A DNA stretch of 64,000 nucleotides, taken from positions 248,001 to 312,000 of the forward strand of contig JAYKKM010000080.1 of the NCBI GenBank assembly GCA_035772405.1, in the 5' to 3' direction. Position numbers and translations under genes: made by a program. This stretch comes from Chrysogorgia sp. JL179-B06 (taxonomy: Eukaryota; Cnidaria; Anthozoa; Scleralcyonacea; Chrysogorgiidae). This document shows, in pieces, positions 33,544 through 44,901 of this stretch. Each line of letters starts with the position of its first letter. Positions within the stretch are counted from its first letter, which is position 1. The notes under the pieces are model-generated. The model did no database searches. It was given only the letters and a program-made list of their open reading frames with translations, and was not told where the DNA came from.

Positions 33544-34195
33544 TTAGGGAGCGTTCATAATTTACTTAGAGGGGGGCTATGGCAATTTAAAATTTGTTCC
33601 CTATATTTTTTGGAAGCCCCCCTAATATTCCCAGGGAATTTACTCTGCTCCCCCCCTAATGTGATACCATACATGCAAAGGTAAATTGTTGCGACCCCCT
33701 ACTCTAAAGTTGATCTGACTTGCTCTAAAATGAGTGATGCCGTTTTGCATCTGAGTATTTTACACGTCAGTATTTCCATCATTTATAACTAAACTTTATT
33801 TTCACAAACATAAACCCTTCACAACAAATTAAAAAGTACCATTAATGATAATTGCATGGTTTGGAAACCATACTTTATACAAAAATGTCTGTACTGAATT
33901 TTATTGTTGTTCTATTAAAGGTAATTTTATGTGCATATCTTGCAATGTCTTTTCATGTTTAATTATTTTTCATTTTATTGCACCAGCTGCTTCATTTTTA
34001 TTGAGTAAATTGTAAAAAATATAAACTACTATATTAACTATGAAAAACATTTTTGTCGACAGAATGTCTGAAACTTTTTTGATGACCCACCCTTGCACCC
34101 CCTCCCCCCTAAAACGTATTGTTGAAAAATTATGACACCCTCGAAATTGCCATAGCCCCCCCCCCCCCTCTAGGTAAATTATGAACGCTCCCTTA
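33544..34195. mobile_element. 646-bp TIR element with TTA target duplication
   Basis: Left end GGGAGCGTTCATAATTTAC and right end GTAAATTATGAACGCTCCC are inverse copies. The arms extend through a C/G run and CTATGGCAATTT / AAATTGCCATAG. TTA lies on both sides, the target type of PIF/Harbinger elements. No transposase frame. Confidence 0.8.
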
Positions 34196-34217
34196 GTAAG
34201 TCATGTTATCGTAAAGC

Positions 34218-34345
34218 TCGCTAGGCGGGGGGGTTAGGGTTAGAAAAATCGTTAGGCCGGTTACCCGCTAACCTAGGAGGCTGGTACGAGGGCAATGTAT
34301 TTGCTCGTCAGGGTTAGCTTCAGGGCAATGTATGTGCTCTTCATA
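34218..34345. repeat. TTAGGG-like module plus two minisatellite units
   Basis: GGCGGGGGGGTTAGGGTTAG, then GAGGGCAATGTATTTGCTCG and CAGGGCAATGTATGTGCTC. The same pairing of a telomere-like word with the 21-bp unit occurs at 32950-33060. Confidence 0.7.
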
Positions 34346-34399
34346 TGGAACCTCCCACCTTCGATATATGGAATGCGTATACGGTAAGTCCCTATCTTG

Positions 34400-34545
34400 G
34401 GTATACAGGGACAAATCCCGTCGTATGCACCATGGAAATTTTTGTCCCCGCAACATGTCGCATGGATTCAAAATGGTTTCATGCGACATGTCTCTGTGAC
34501 AAAATTATGTCCCGCGATAATTGTCCCATCGTATGAGCAGCTCAT
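34400..34545. repeat. Palindromic repeat with GGGACAAAT and CATGCGACATGT words
   Basis: ACATGTCGCATG and CATGCGACATGT are inverse copies around a short centre. Outer TACAGGGACAAATCCCGTCG and GATAATTGTCCCATCGTATG are partly inverse. Probably a MITE. Confidence 0.5.
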
Positions 34546-36185
34546 AGTTTGCTCATGCAACTAGTCCCTGCGACAAAATTAAAATAAACAAATCAAAGAA
34601 CGTTATTTTATTTTTATTTTCCTTTGACATGTCCCCTTGTGTGCCGTCAACAGGGGAAATGTCCCCGCGACACGCCTCCGCGATTTGTCGCCTCCTCTGT
34701 CCTAATTTAATGTCACTATAAACACATCGCCTCTGCTGTTTACATACTATTGGACACACGTAATACTTGCGCGTGATTATCTCGCCAAGACAATAAGGTG
34801 ATTGCCAAAACTAAATTGGATTAATGTCAATATTTAAAATGCACACGTGTGTCGTTATCAAATTGAACATCTTAAAGTAAACACCTGAGGGAGAATAAAC
34901 ACAGAATTATTTTATCTACCTTGTAGTCTGCTACGGAAATAGATACACATACCTTAAGCATATTATTACTATGTCAGAATTTCCGAGGGCCTACGATTTA
35001 AGGTCATTATCCGAGAAGACCCGAAAGTCTTACCATTTGCTGATATTATTGCAAAGGCAGCACTTTCTCCTCAATTATTTTTAAGACCCTATATACACGA
35101 TATATTATTTCACTTTCTGATAGCCATTAGATGATTATTTAGTGTCTTGAAATTGAACATATCTTCGTTTCCGTTACGCTGCACGGGTATTATATTCACG
35201 AACTGTTATGACAGTTAAACTTTGTTTTACCTGCATTTAGCCAAAATAGCTGCGTAGCTACAATGCTCGCTTAAATCGTACTGAATCCAGATAGTTAGGG
35301 AATTTCATGTTCTTTCACAAAGTATTAAAATATACTATTATAGTTTTCTGTGTTTTTTTCCCAATATTTCTCGACTTTTTACCCTCGACTTCGCTCTTAA
35401 ACACCACCCCTGGGTATATCACTGGTGTTTCGGACGAGAATATATTAAATATTCTTTTATATTCGTTTAAATTTGCCTTAGACCTCGTTTGCGTGTTTGT
35501 AATTCCAAAGAATCTTTGCTTTGTAACGAGGCCAGAAAGGCTAATTTGCATGCATATAAAAGAATATTTAGACTGGCCGCCATTATGAAAGAGGTCTATT
35601 GACCAGTTGTTATATTAACAGTCTACACTCAATAATCCTATTTTTTATCCAATTTTGGTTGAAGTTTAGACATATGTCATATTGTGCTACATATATAATA
35701 TATACACTGATGAGTAGTGAATGTGGGAGTTAATTTGGAGTAGACAGACTATACATGCAGGACGATGGTCAAGCTCGAGTCCCGCACAGGAATTGAACAT
35801 TTTCTGATAATTTGAACTTGATGATCGTCCATGTATTGTATTGTGCCGTTGTTGTGCTACGTTACCGACGAATGTAGAAATTTCGTTCTCGACTTGTTTT
35901 GGGCAATTTATTAAGGACGTGAATTATTGATGTATTAGCCAATTAGGAGTAAGGGAAACGTTTTAGGCATTATTCACCATGACATTTACTCACTCGCTAA
36001 CAATCTCGAAAAAAAGCTCATTAAGGGTCACCTGTGCATAGTTAATATAGCCGTCTGTGCTGCCATCATGTTTACTGTTCGATATATTGTTCTGATCCTG
36101 GCAGCCGTTTTCGCAGACGATTAATTACATCATTTTAGGCATTATTTACATGAAGTAAACTATTATTATCAAAGTAAACTAATAT
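34546..36185. other. No gene recognised; one partial MITE copy
   Basis: AT-rich spacer. 35430-35596 matches most of the MITE at 50149-50306 (AAGAATCTTTGCTTTGTAAC and the right end GAAAGAGGTC followed by TA). Its left end is not recognisable. Confidence 0.6.
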
Positions 36186-36374
36186 TATTTTGGGAGCACG
36201 AGTGGCGTGTGCTAATAGGGCGCTGCCACTCACCGCTAAGTCAAGCCCGGAGGGACGGAGGCTAAGTCAAGCTAAGACAAGCTTGCGCGGTCCTGAAACC
36301 AAAAGGTCGAAATGTGAAGAGCGGACTGGAACCGACCCTAAAACAACAAAGATCCTTATAACCGTAACCCCCCG

Positions 36375-36470
36375 CCTAACGACCTTTCTACGGCGGGTTA
36401 GGGTTAGAAAACTCGTTAGGAAAAATTCGAAAAAAGGTAAACTCTGTCCCAGTCCTCTCTCCATATTTCG
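36375..36470. repeat. Third GGCGGGTTAGGGTTAGAAAA module
   Basis: Matches the modules at 7315-7405 and 34218-34262. An inverted pair around it (CCAAAAGGTCGAAAT near 36299, ATTTCGACCTTTTGG near 36465) suggests a small fold-back element. Confidence 0.5.
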
Positions 36471-36499
36471 ACCTTTTGGGTATACTAAAGAGCCACGAC

Positions 36500-37300
36500 C
36501 CACTATCTGGGAATAACCTCGTGTTGATTCGTGAGCTATAACTTATGTGAGTAGAGTTACCAGTTATTAGTTGATCTCTCCCGTGCTTCGACGGTTTTCC
36601 TCCGGGGTCTCCGGTTTTCTTCCTTCTTTCCAACACTTAGATCATAGATGTGCTCCGTGGTCAAACATGGGTCGTATGGTGGCAGCCTACGGCGCCTTTG
36701 ACATACCTTCGACTCGGCCAGGCTGAAACATTGTTTTTGAAAAGCCCCTAGAGGAGTATCAATAAAGTATGTACTACTAAGCAGATTGACAGTCAAATCG
36801 GATCGAAAAAGACCAGTGAAGTCAATTCGGGCACAAGTTTACAAGGAGAATCCAATCTTCTTGGCACCACCATAGCCGAGTTTAATAGCGACAAGAAGTA
36901 GATCGGATTCTTGTTTGAATCTCAAGTAAATCCACTCAACGTCGTGTATTGACCGTTCAGCCATCCGTTTCGATCGGATTGAAGATTTTTAATCTTCTTC
37001 ATTGACTTGAACACTTGATTCGCTTCATGTAAACATGGCCTTAGAAAATGTAATTCTCTTTCAAATGGTTAAGTTTCATTGGCGGAGCAATTTCACATGC
37101 GATTCAGGGATGAAAAAAACGATGCAGGGTATGAAAAGGTTATTTTGACGCAACGATCTCATGATTTATTCCGATCGAGAACGTACAAGTGGCATATATA
37201 TGAACTACGAATGGTATAACTACGAATGGTATAACTACGAATGGTATATGTGTATATAATATTGATATGGCAAAAAGGTAGAGTGCTGCGTAGACAGTGT
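36500..37300. other. No gene recognised
   Basis: Mixed-composition sequence with a short 14-bp repeat (TATAACTACGAATGG, 37203-37246). Confidence 0.5.
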
Positions 37301-37309
37301 TTTGGATAT

Positions 37310-37400
37310 ATAGCAAAGTGAAAAGGTGGTGAACTGCCAAGATTTTTAGTAACGAAATACTGACGTTTCGAGCGCAGCCTTTCGTCAGATTAAGACGTCT
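37310..37400 (-). ncRNA. Hammerhead-like motif in a dispersed Penelope-LTR-like repeat
   Basis: Minus strand: CTGACGA-A-AGGC-TGC-GCTC-GAA-ACGT-C. Helix II is weakened (first pair lost). The surrounding words GTGAAAAGGTGGTGAACTGC and CAAGATTTTTAGTAACGAAA recur at 41465-41530 (inverse) and 58006-58060, so the motif travels in a repeat. Confidence 0.5.
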
Positions 37401-37877
37401 TACTCTTATGAAGGGTTCCGCTCGAATATCAGGTATTTTTTAGTAATATCAGGTATTTTACTAGGTATTTTTTCGTGTTGTTTTATCAAGCAAATACTCG
37501 ATTTCTTGCTCATTTACTTTATTAAAATATTCAGCCATTTTGTATTTTTATTCACTAATGCTACATGAGCTGATATATATATAGCTATAGTCTAAGTCTT
37601 GCTAATAGTTGGTAAAGTAATAAAGTAAAATACATCTGATTGGCAAGCCTATAAGTCTACCAGAAATGAAGTAAAAAACCTGATTAGACGAAAAAATAAC
37701 CCTAAATTAAGGCATTTGGAGAACTATAAAAAGTTAAGCTGTTACTATAACCTTCCAAAGTAGCCTCCAACTTGGAAGTAATTAATGATAATGTGACATC
37801 CTCTCCTAATATTATTGCCAACCTTTTAATACTTTCTTTGCGCTTACTGGCTCAAAAATCGGCCAGGTTGTACAATC

Positions 37878-38277
37878 TACCGGGTGTCTCAAAAAAAAGT
37901 ACTCCGGTTTGATTCATAATAACTTCTAAACGAGTGAAGCTATTATACTGAAATAACTTTCATTAGATAGAGGGAAGACTAACTTAGATTTTGATATATT
38001 ACAGTTGTATTTTAATTAAAAATTCACGGAGATATATTAATGTTCAAAATCGGTAGCATATTTATGGTGTGTCTAAAATTTGCAAAAAACGCCGTATCAA
38101 ATACTTAATGTTGGATGTCTCTGGGGAGTTGCATGTTATGTCTTATGGAGTTATGGTTTGATTGTGTTTCATTCTGAGTTTATTCTGAACATGCCAAGAT
38201 TAAGTAAAGATCAAAGAGTGTGGGTGTGCTTAGAGCATGCAAGATTTCAGAACGCGGTAGTGCAATTGGAAATCTAA
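37878..38277 (+). mobile_element. Mariner/Tc1-like left part with transposase N-terminus
   Basis: A mariner-type end (CGGGTGTCTCAAAAAAAAGT) is followed, after ~290 bp, by an ATG (38191) encoding MPRLSKDQRVWVCLEHARF and then a stop at 38275-38277. The start resembles the N-terminal helix-turn-helix of Tc1/mariner-like transposases seen in invertebrates. The catalytic domain is absent. Confidence 0.5.
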
Positions 38278-38439
38278 TCACTTGGTCTCCTCAACAAGCT
38301 TTCTTCATTTTTCAACCAATTCAGACCTCATTATACACTTAAAAGTTTAAAAGCTCTATACGAATCAACAAAGGAACTGGCCTTAATAATATACCAGCCG
38401 TCTACTGAAAGAGACACTCCATCGCAAAAACCAGTGCTG

Positions 38440-38880
38440 CTTTTAAATGAAAGTTCTTTGTCGCCTTACAAGAGAATGGGTATTAGTTTTCTTCTAATCT
38501 TTTTAGTTTTAGAGAAATTTCAGTTTGTTTATCGTGTTTTGGGTAAATTGAAGGCCGCCATATTTGTTCTGTTAATTTTTGATGTCATTTAGTGATAGAA
38601 ACACTATGAAAGGAAATCCTTCACAATAATATGAGTAGAAATCTGCACAATAGACTAAAATCACGCTATTGTAATTGGTTTCTTTGTGTGGTGTTTCTAT
38701 CATTCAATGACGTCAAAAAATAATGGGATCGACCGCATTCGCCCGCGATCAGAACAAAAATGGCGGCCCAGTTCAATTTATCAAAAATACGATAAACAAA
38801 GCTAGTCAAATTTCTCTAAAACTAAAAAGATATTAGAGGAAAACTGATACCCATTCTCATGTAAGGGGACAAAAAAAATT
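38440..38880. mobile_element. Fold-back element (~440 bp)
   Basis: Arms of about 130 bp: AGAATGGGTATTAGTTTTC (38472) mirrors GAAAACTGATACCCATTCTC (38840 on), and GGCCGCCATATTTGTTCTG mirrors AGAACAAAAATGGCGGCCC. No transposase. Confidence 0.8.
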
Positions 38881-38979
38881 TATGTAAGCATGACTTGTTT
38901 TGGGGTGGAGTGTCCCTTTACATCCAGCAGCTGACTGATCATAGCTCTATCAAAAGGCATCTTTCCTCAGCATTTAAAA

Positions 38980-39910
38980 GCAGCTATAATTGTCTAATAT
39001 CCATTATTCAAATCTGGAGCAAGAGATCACTGAAAACTATCGTCCTATTTCGGTTTTATCTGTTATTTCATGGAGAGAGAAGTTCACAATCAGCTATATA
39101 CAAATACTTAACTGATAATAACCTCTCACACCCTTGAACATGGCTTTCGAAGAAAATAATCTACTCATGCATACAGCCTTAATCAAAGTGGTCGATAACT
39201 GGCTCGGTAATATATATGAATAAAGGCTTAATTACAACTGCGGTGGATCTCGCAAAATCCTTTGACACTGTAAAGCACAATGATCGCGAAGCTTCAGACC
39301 CTGGATATTCATGGTTCGGACCTTGACAGGTTTTCATCCTATCTTGACTGTCGCCATCAACAAGTCAACTCTTATGGTGTTCTTCCTTCCATCGAAGCTA
39401 TCCATACATGTGTTCCTCAAGGCTCTGCACTCATGGGTCCATTGCTCTTCATTTTTATTTTTTATTTTACAAGCTTTGCCAAAAAGGTGGCAGGGATGTC
39501 CCACAGAGCTTGTTGCTCCATTACCGGGTTCCTGGCATATGTGGAAATATGTTTGCAGATGACACCGCCATTTACTTCAGCTCTTCATTAATGCCGAAGA
39601 TATTCATAGAGAACTTAATGTTGACTTAAAATAATACATTTAAATGGTTACTTAGAGTATGGTGATTGGTGATTGGATCACCTCAGAGACTTAAGTCGTC
39701 TTGCCATTTCGATCTTTTTGGAACACCTATTGCAAGAGTGTGGATACATTCAAATATCTTGGAGTGGCACTGGACAATAAGATCTCCTGGTCTGCCCACA
39801 CTGACTATCTTTGCAAAAAGTCTCTTCAAGAAATGGCCTCCGGCCTTAGACGCACCATGCTCTTCCTCTCCATTCAAACAGCGAAAAAAACTATTGTGGT
39901 GTAGTCTGGG
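38980..39910 (+). mobile_element. Decayed LINE reverse transcriptase (CR1/L2-like)
   Basis: In different frames, plus strand: ENYRPISVLSVIS (39024 region), LIKVVDNWLGN, MIAKLQTLDIHGSDLDRFSS, HTCVPQGSALMGPLLF, FADDTAIYFSSS (catalytic box, near 39552) and TFKYLGVALDNKISWSAH. Stops and frameshifts break the order several times. The fragment is inserted next to the fold-back element. Confidence 0.8.
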
Positions 39911-40182
39911 ATGTCTGCGGTGAACTAGGATTCAATGTACTAGGATTCAACAGCTCCTGGACCGCGCATATACGTTCTTCACTTTATCGATGATAATCAT
40001 ATCTGACTTCAATCACATGACCCGTTTGAACATTAAAATCCAACAGTATCTTACATTCTTCATTTTCTGTTACAGGTGCTGGTATTATTATTATTATTTT
40101 GTGCAAACATATATATTTTTAAGACGTTTACCCAAGAGCTATCAAAGCTCATCGAGGGGCTTACGTCAATAAACATTTACAT

Positions 40183-40325
40183 TGCATTATTACATTTGCA
40201 TTATTACATTTGCATTATTACATTTGCATTATTACATTTGCATTATTACATTTGCATTATTACATTTGCATTATTACATTTGCATTATTACATTTGCATT
40301 ACATTGCATTTACATTGCATTTACA
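40183..40325. repeat. 14-bp tandem repeat (CATTATTACATTTG)
   Basis: About nine units, then a related TTTACATTGCA run. Confidence 0.95.
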
Positions 40326-40387
40326 TATATTTCAAAGATGGCGGAGCACACCATACGGGATACAAGAAATGTATCGACCAGCCGTGG

Positions 40388-40692
<305 letters not shown>

Positions 40693-40696
40693 ATAC

Positions 40697-40812
40697 TATA
40701 TATATATATATATATATATAAGTTGAAAGGATTTATGGTGAAGGAAAATTTCGAGTGTTGGAATACATACATTTTAAGACCAAACCGGGACCAGTTGCGA
40801 AAAATGCAACTT
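40697..40812 (-). mobile_element. (TA)n plus headless copy of the same SINE
   Basis: The body and tail (GGATTTATGGTGAAGGAAAA to AAAAATGCAACTT) match 40562-40660; the tRNA-like head is missing. A TA run (40697-40721) separates the two copies. Confidence 0.75.
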
Positions 40813-40819
40813 AGCGGAT

Positions 40820-43040
40820 ATATATATATTCGTAAAAATATATTTTCGTTTTGGGTGATCCGTTTGAATCACTAAATCCGGTTAAATATTGATCGAGATA
40901 ACGTTCAAAGTATACGACGAAGCGGCCGGGCCGACTGGCTGATTACCGACTAATTTCTAAGCACATAAACCGTTTTTACGAAGGGTATGCACGTTTTCGT
41001 AATATAATAGACACGTATGTTATGTATGTAGACTCGGTATTTCCAAATCTGTTTTCAGAATTGAAATCGAATAAATATTATCCGAGATAACGTTCAAAAT
41101 CTACGTACGACGAACCGGCCTTTTGGGATTTGTAAAAATGAAATACGCGGTCTGGGCACTGGGGACCATGGATGGGGAAACGAAACTCTAGGGGTGGGTG
41201 GGGTGTAGTAGAAAAGGCGAGCGAGGGGATTATTGTGGATTCGTATTTCTAGTTAACGCGTCTAATTACATCGATGTAAACCTTTAAGCTGTACCGTAAT
41301 AATGGCTAAATATGAATATCAAAGCCTAACAGATTATCTTGATGAAAGCCATTGTTGCATGAGTAAAATCATATAATATTTGTGTCCGACTGAATAGTGA
41401 ATAATGACTTTCGTCACGATAATCTGCTGGGCTTTTCTTACTCTGCAGATGAAGGGCTCCGCTCGAAAGGTCAGTATTTCGTTCCTAAAATCTTGGCAGT
41501 TCACCACCTTTTCACTTTGCTATATTTCCAAAACATTGCCTATGCAGCACTGTAGTATCTACTCTACTTTTTTATATTAATGATATTAAGATTACGCTTT
41601 AATTCCAGTCTGGTCAATCGATAGCTGATGTTCTAAAGGCACCATAACGGTTTCTTTTGATACTAATGCTATTGATATCTATGATAATTAGTTTTGTTCA
41701 ACTATATGTCTATTTTCGAACTACCTGCTCAATAGCCAGCATGGATCACGTATTGAATAAAAATATTGAATATCGAGGAAGATTTGTCCTGGAATTAATA
41801 AGAAAACTGACAGACATTGACCGATATTAGGTGTATTACATTGATAAATATATAATTGATGTTTAAAATTGCAAAGAATGGTGAAAACACCACTATCCCC
41901 TCTGGATAATTTTGTCATTTCATCAAATTGTAGCTAGTTCAGCACGTTCGCCAGCAATCCTCGGCCTGTTTATGTTTATACATATGGAGGCGAGTTACCA
42001 GGCCCACTACCGAGTTACTCGGTTTTAAGGTCTGTTTATATAAACGAAGTTACCCGGCAAGGTGCAATCTCGGGGTGGTTACCATTGACAAAAGTGACAT
42101 AAAGTTATCATCTTTACGCGGGAGAAGTGTTTACATCTATCCCGCCATGCCAAGTACCAAGGCGACTATCAGGCGTTTAAATAAATGGGCCTTTAGTTTT
42201 TAGGTCTTCATATAAAATTAGACCTTTTAGAGGCTGTTTAGCCGGGCTAGCGGCTAGTCAGGCTGATTCTCTTAACAAAGTTTTCTCACAGCTACTATAG
42301 ACATCGAAAATGATATGTCAAAGTAGAGCTAGCTTAGTTTGCAGCCTAAATACGACATTGCAAATCAAAGACTTTATATATAGGACCTTATAGCTTACAC
42401 TATACCGGTTGATTTTCATATCGAAATACCGTTTTAAAAGCAGTTACAACCGGATGTCGCATTAAAACTATAGATGAGCTCCATGGCAACCAACTCATCG
42501 TGATATGTTTTAGTGCTATAGTATTACGCAAGAAAGAAATACTTTTCACGTGAATTCAAGGAAGAGCTAATTCTCTAATCATATAAAAGATTTTATATTT
42601 GATTCCTTGAGGTAAAGATTTAGAAATATGAACCATATATCAAGATTGTTCCTATCGGATCACTTTTCTATCGCTTTACACGCGATAAATGACGGTACGA
42701 CACATATCGGATTACGTCTCGCATCACCTCCAGAACGACAGTGATTTTGCTGCAAGGTGTTGCACCGGATATCTGTGTAGTAATGTAAATGAAACCCCAA
42801 TCCGGTAATGAACTTGTGGTCCTCAAATACAACTTAATTCAACATGAAAAATTTATACACAGAAATGAAATAATCCAAAATAAATAGAATACAAATATAC
42901 CAAAGTAAACTAAAAACCACTCAAAGGCAATTTGTTCGATAATTGAGTTCTCGTTACGGAGAAGGTCGACTGATCTTCATTAATTCTTGTTTGATTGAAT
43001 ACAAACAAGCAGGGATATTAACGAATGTTTGAAAAGATCG
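40820..43040. other. No gene recognised
   Basis: AT-rich intergenic DNA with one hammerhead-like repeat copy (41446-41530) and repeats containing GAGTTACC/ACTCGG words near 41990-42080. Confidence 0.5.
41446..41545 (+). ncRNA. Hammerhead-like motif, copy with damaged core
   Basis: CAGATGA-A-GGGC-TCC-GCTC-GAA-AGGT-C on the plus strand. Helix II (GGGC/GCTC) is intact. The CTG of the core is altered to CAG by a small duplication. It is followed by AAAATCTTGGCAGTTCACCA as in the 37310 and 58006 copies. Confidence 0.4.
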
Positions 43041-43047
43041 CAGTTCA

Positions 43048-43161
43048 ATGAAGAAGCCAACACATGCTGATATTATTTCTTCTTTGTGTAAACAGTCCTG
43101 TGAAGAAAATGAAGTCGCGGATTTATCATTTCTGACAGCAATTGTCCTCAGTCATTCGAGG
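43048..43161 (+). CDS. Possible first coding exon of an unknown gene
   Basis: An ATG opens a 38-codon frame containing THADIISSLCKQSCEENEVA and LSFLTAIVLSHSR that ends exactly at a donor-like AGG|GTAAGC. An in-frame stop lies 18 bases upstream of the ATG. No homology is recognised and no partner exon was found, so chance is a real possibility. Confidence 0.25.
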
Positions 43162-43181
43162 GTAAGCCATTGTTATTTACC

Positions 43182-43320
43182 GCTGGCACGTGTCGTCTCG
43201 TGGATCAATTGAATTTATATTTAGACGACGACAGATGAGGCGAGAGTCGTTAGCGCCCTGCGGGTGCATCCGGGACGTCTTGACAGTGGACGTTCGTGCG
43301 CCCGCCACGTGGAAACTTCG
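43182..43320. promoter_or_regulatory. CACGTG E-boxes upstream of Myc gene A
   Basis: CACGTG occurs at 43187-43192 and 43305-43310, about 1 kb before the putative promoter, in a locally GC-rich stretch. CACGTG is the binding site of Myc/Max-type factors, so autoregulation is possible but untested. Confidence 0.35.
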
Positions 43321-44035
43321 AGCTTCGTTCGTGTGATTAGGCGACGCTACCCTGGGTGGTAGGATAAAGTGTCGCCGTCCGAACGGTACTACCTTTCTTT
43401 TTGGTATCATAATCCTAGGTGTCAAGCCCGTGCACGTTTGTACAGTTAAAAGAAGCTCCATTGCTATATTGTCAATTTGTTACGGTTGGTTGCGACATGC
43501 AGCAACACTTTGAAAGCCACGCGGCTTAACACATTGCAAACAAAGAGGCGGTTATGTTAATTTGAACTATTACCATCAAGGCCAGATGTTCGAAGCAACA
43601 GGTGGTAGGGCTCCTACGCTGTTATTTGATCACAATCCTACGAGGATATCTTGATAATAACGTTTTGCAAACCGAGCCAAACCGTCTTCGCGCGAGAGCG
43701 TGAGGAAACAGATCCTTTGCGACACACTAGTGGTCGCGATCCGTGCACCAAATCCAAGCAACTATAGTTGCTTTTGTTAGATATGATCACCAGCTCAATT
43801 AATATTTATATCAATTCCGCTTTTTTCTTTTTGAACGATGCGTGAATCCCAATCTCCTACTCATTTTGGGAGCAAGGTGAGGGAAATGCCGTGATCTTTT
43901 AATCAGATTAGATTTGCGTTTTGGAAACCTTGCCATATTCTTCTAAGGCGGAAAGTGCCTTAATATATTCTCAGACTGACGTGGGCGTTTCACAGTCTCT
44001 TTGTTTGCCCTTCGATGAATGGATGTCAATGAAAG

Positions 44036-44301
44036 GAATATAAGCGGCTACGTTCAGAGCATTGCTAGTCAAACCTACTGACAAAACCTCGCGACTAATG
44101 TCGTAACAAAGCGACGCAGTATCTTATTGTACAATTAATTTGGAAATTACGCTTATATGGTGTCCACGGAACGAGGTACAGAAAAGTACGTTTGTAAAAT
44201 TGTGTTGCGTGTGAATACGAGTATTGCGCAAAAAATGACGCGGGCTTTAACGCGCCGTCGTCGCACGTTACATCTTCTAACGCTTTCCTCCTGATTTCTA
44301 G
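44036..44301 (+). promoter_or_regulatory. Putative promoter, 5' UTR exon and first intron of Myc gene A
   Basis: ATATAAG at 44039-44045 could serve as TATA box. A donor-like GAG|GTACAG near 44173 and the acceptor TGATTTCTAG ending at 44301 would frame a short intron. A non-coding first exon is the usual Myc layout. Confidence 0.35.
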
Positions 44302-44342
44302 GGCTGTTCACTGAGCGGTCAAGGAAGCAAGAGAATCAGTAT

Positions 44343-44901
44343 ATGGATACTTTACTAGGGGGTGTCGATGAGCTCTTTGGCATCGGATCGAGAAAGAATA
44401 AGATGTTAAAGTGTGATGAAACGTCTTTGAGCAAATGTCGATACGGAGTGGAGTCAGTCATTGACAGTGCTTCCAGTGATCTTTGGAAAGTCACGGTTTT
44501 TCTAACACCGCCTTCTTCACCGCCGAACGCCGGTCAGATTGTCAGTCATGAAACAAGCACTGTGAACGAAACGGCTCGGGAGCACCATCGGCTTCTCTCC
44601 TCGAACGACAGCTTAGTAGAAGATGACGATGTATTTAAACCGCGGTGTACAAAAGATTTAAAATCTATGTTGATTAGAGACTGTATGTGGAACGGCTTCA
44701 CTCTTGGAGAGACGAACAAAAGTGGTAACGGCTTTGAAAAAATACGTTCGCTTACGAAAACTCCGCCGCTCGTTGACTGCAACTTGTTCATAACATACGT
44801 GGACCCGAGCGAAATCTGGCCGTTCGGTTTGACTGAGCAAGTTAAGGGGGGAAACAGATTAAGTCAAGGAGAAACCAAGCCGAACGTTGGCGAGTGCCCT
44901 G
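44343..44901 (+). CDS. Myc: Myc-family transcription factor gene A, N-terminal exon
   Basis: The exon encodes 186 residues plus one base. MYC box I lies at about residues 46-61 (SDLWKVTVFLTPPSSPP): Thr55 and Ser59 correspond to the T58/S62 phosphodegron that controls Myc turnover through GSK3 and FBXW7 in vertebrates. MYC box II lies at about 105-121 (DLKSMLIRDCMWNGFTLGE) and includes the DCMW core that recruits TRRAP/histone acetyltransferase. A further conserved block, VDPSEIWPF (153-161), matches vertebrate IDPSVVFPY. The exon ends at G|GTAAGT in phase 1, and the base joins AC at 46766 to make Asp, continuing into the acidic stretch. The ATG at 44343 is the first in this frame after the acceptor. 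The protein would act in the nucleus as a heterodimer with Max. Family call is firm; paralogue naming is not. Confidence 0.92.

Noticed and set aside
43177..43461. 94-codon minus-strand frame in the GC-rich region upstream of Myc gene A
   Set aside because: No recognisable domain; open frames of this length arise easily in GC-rich DNA, and no splice context supports it.
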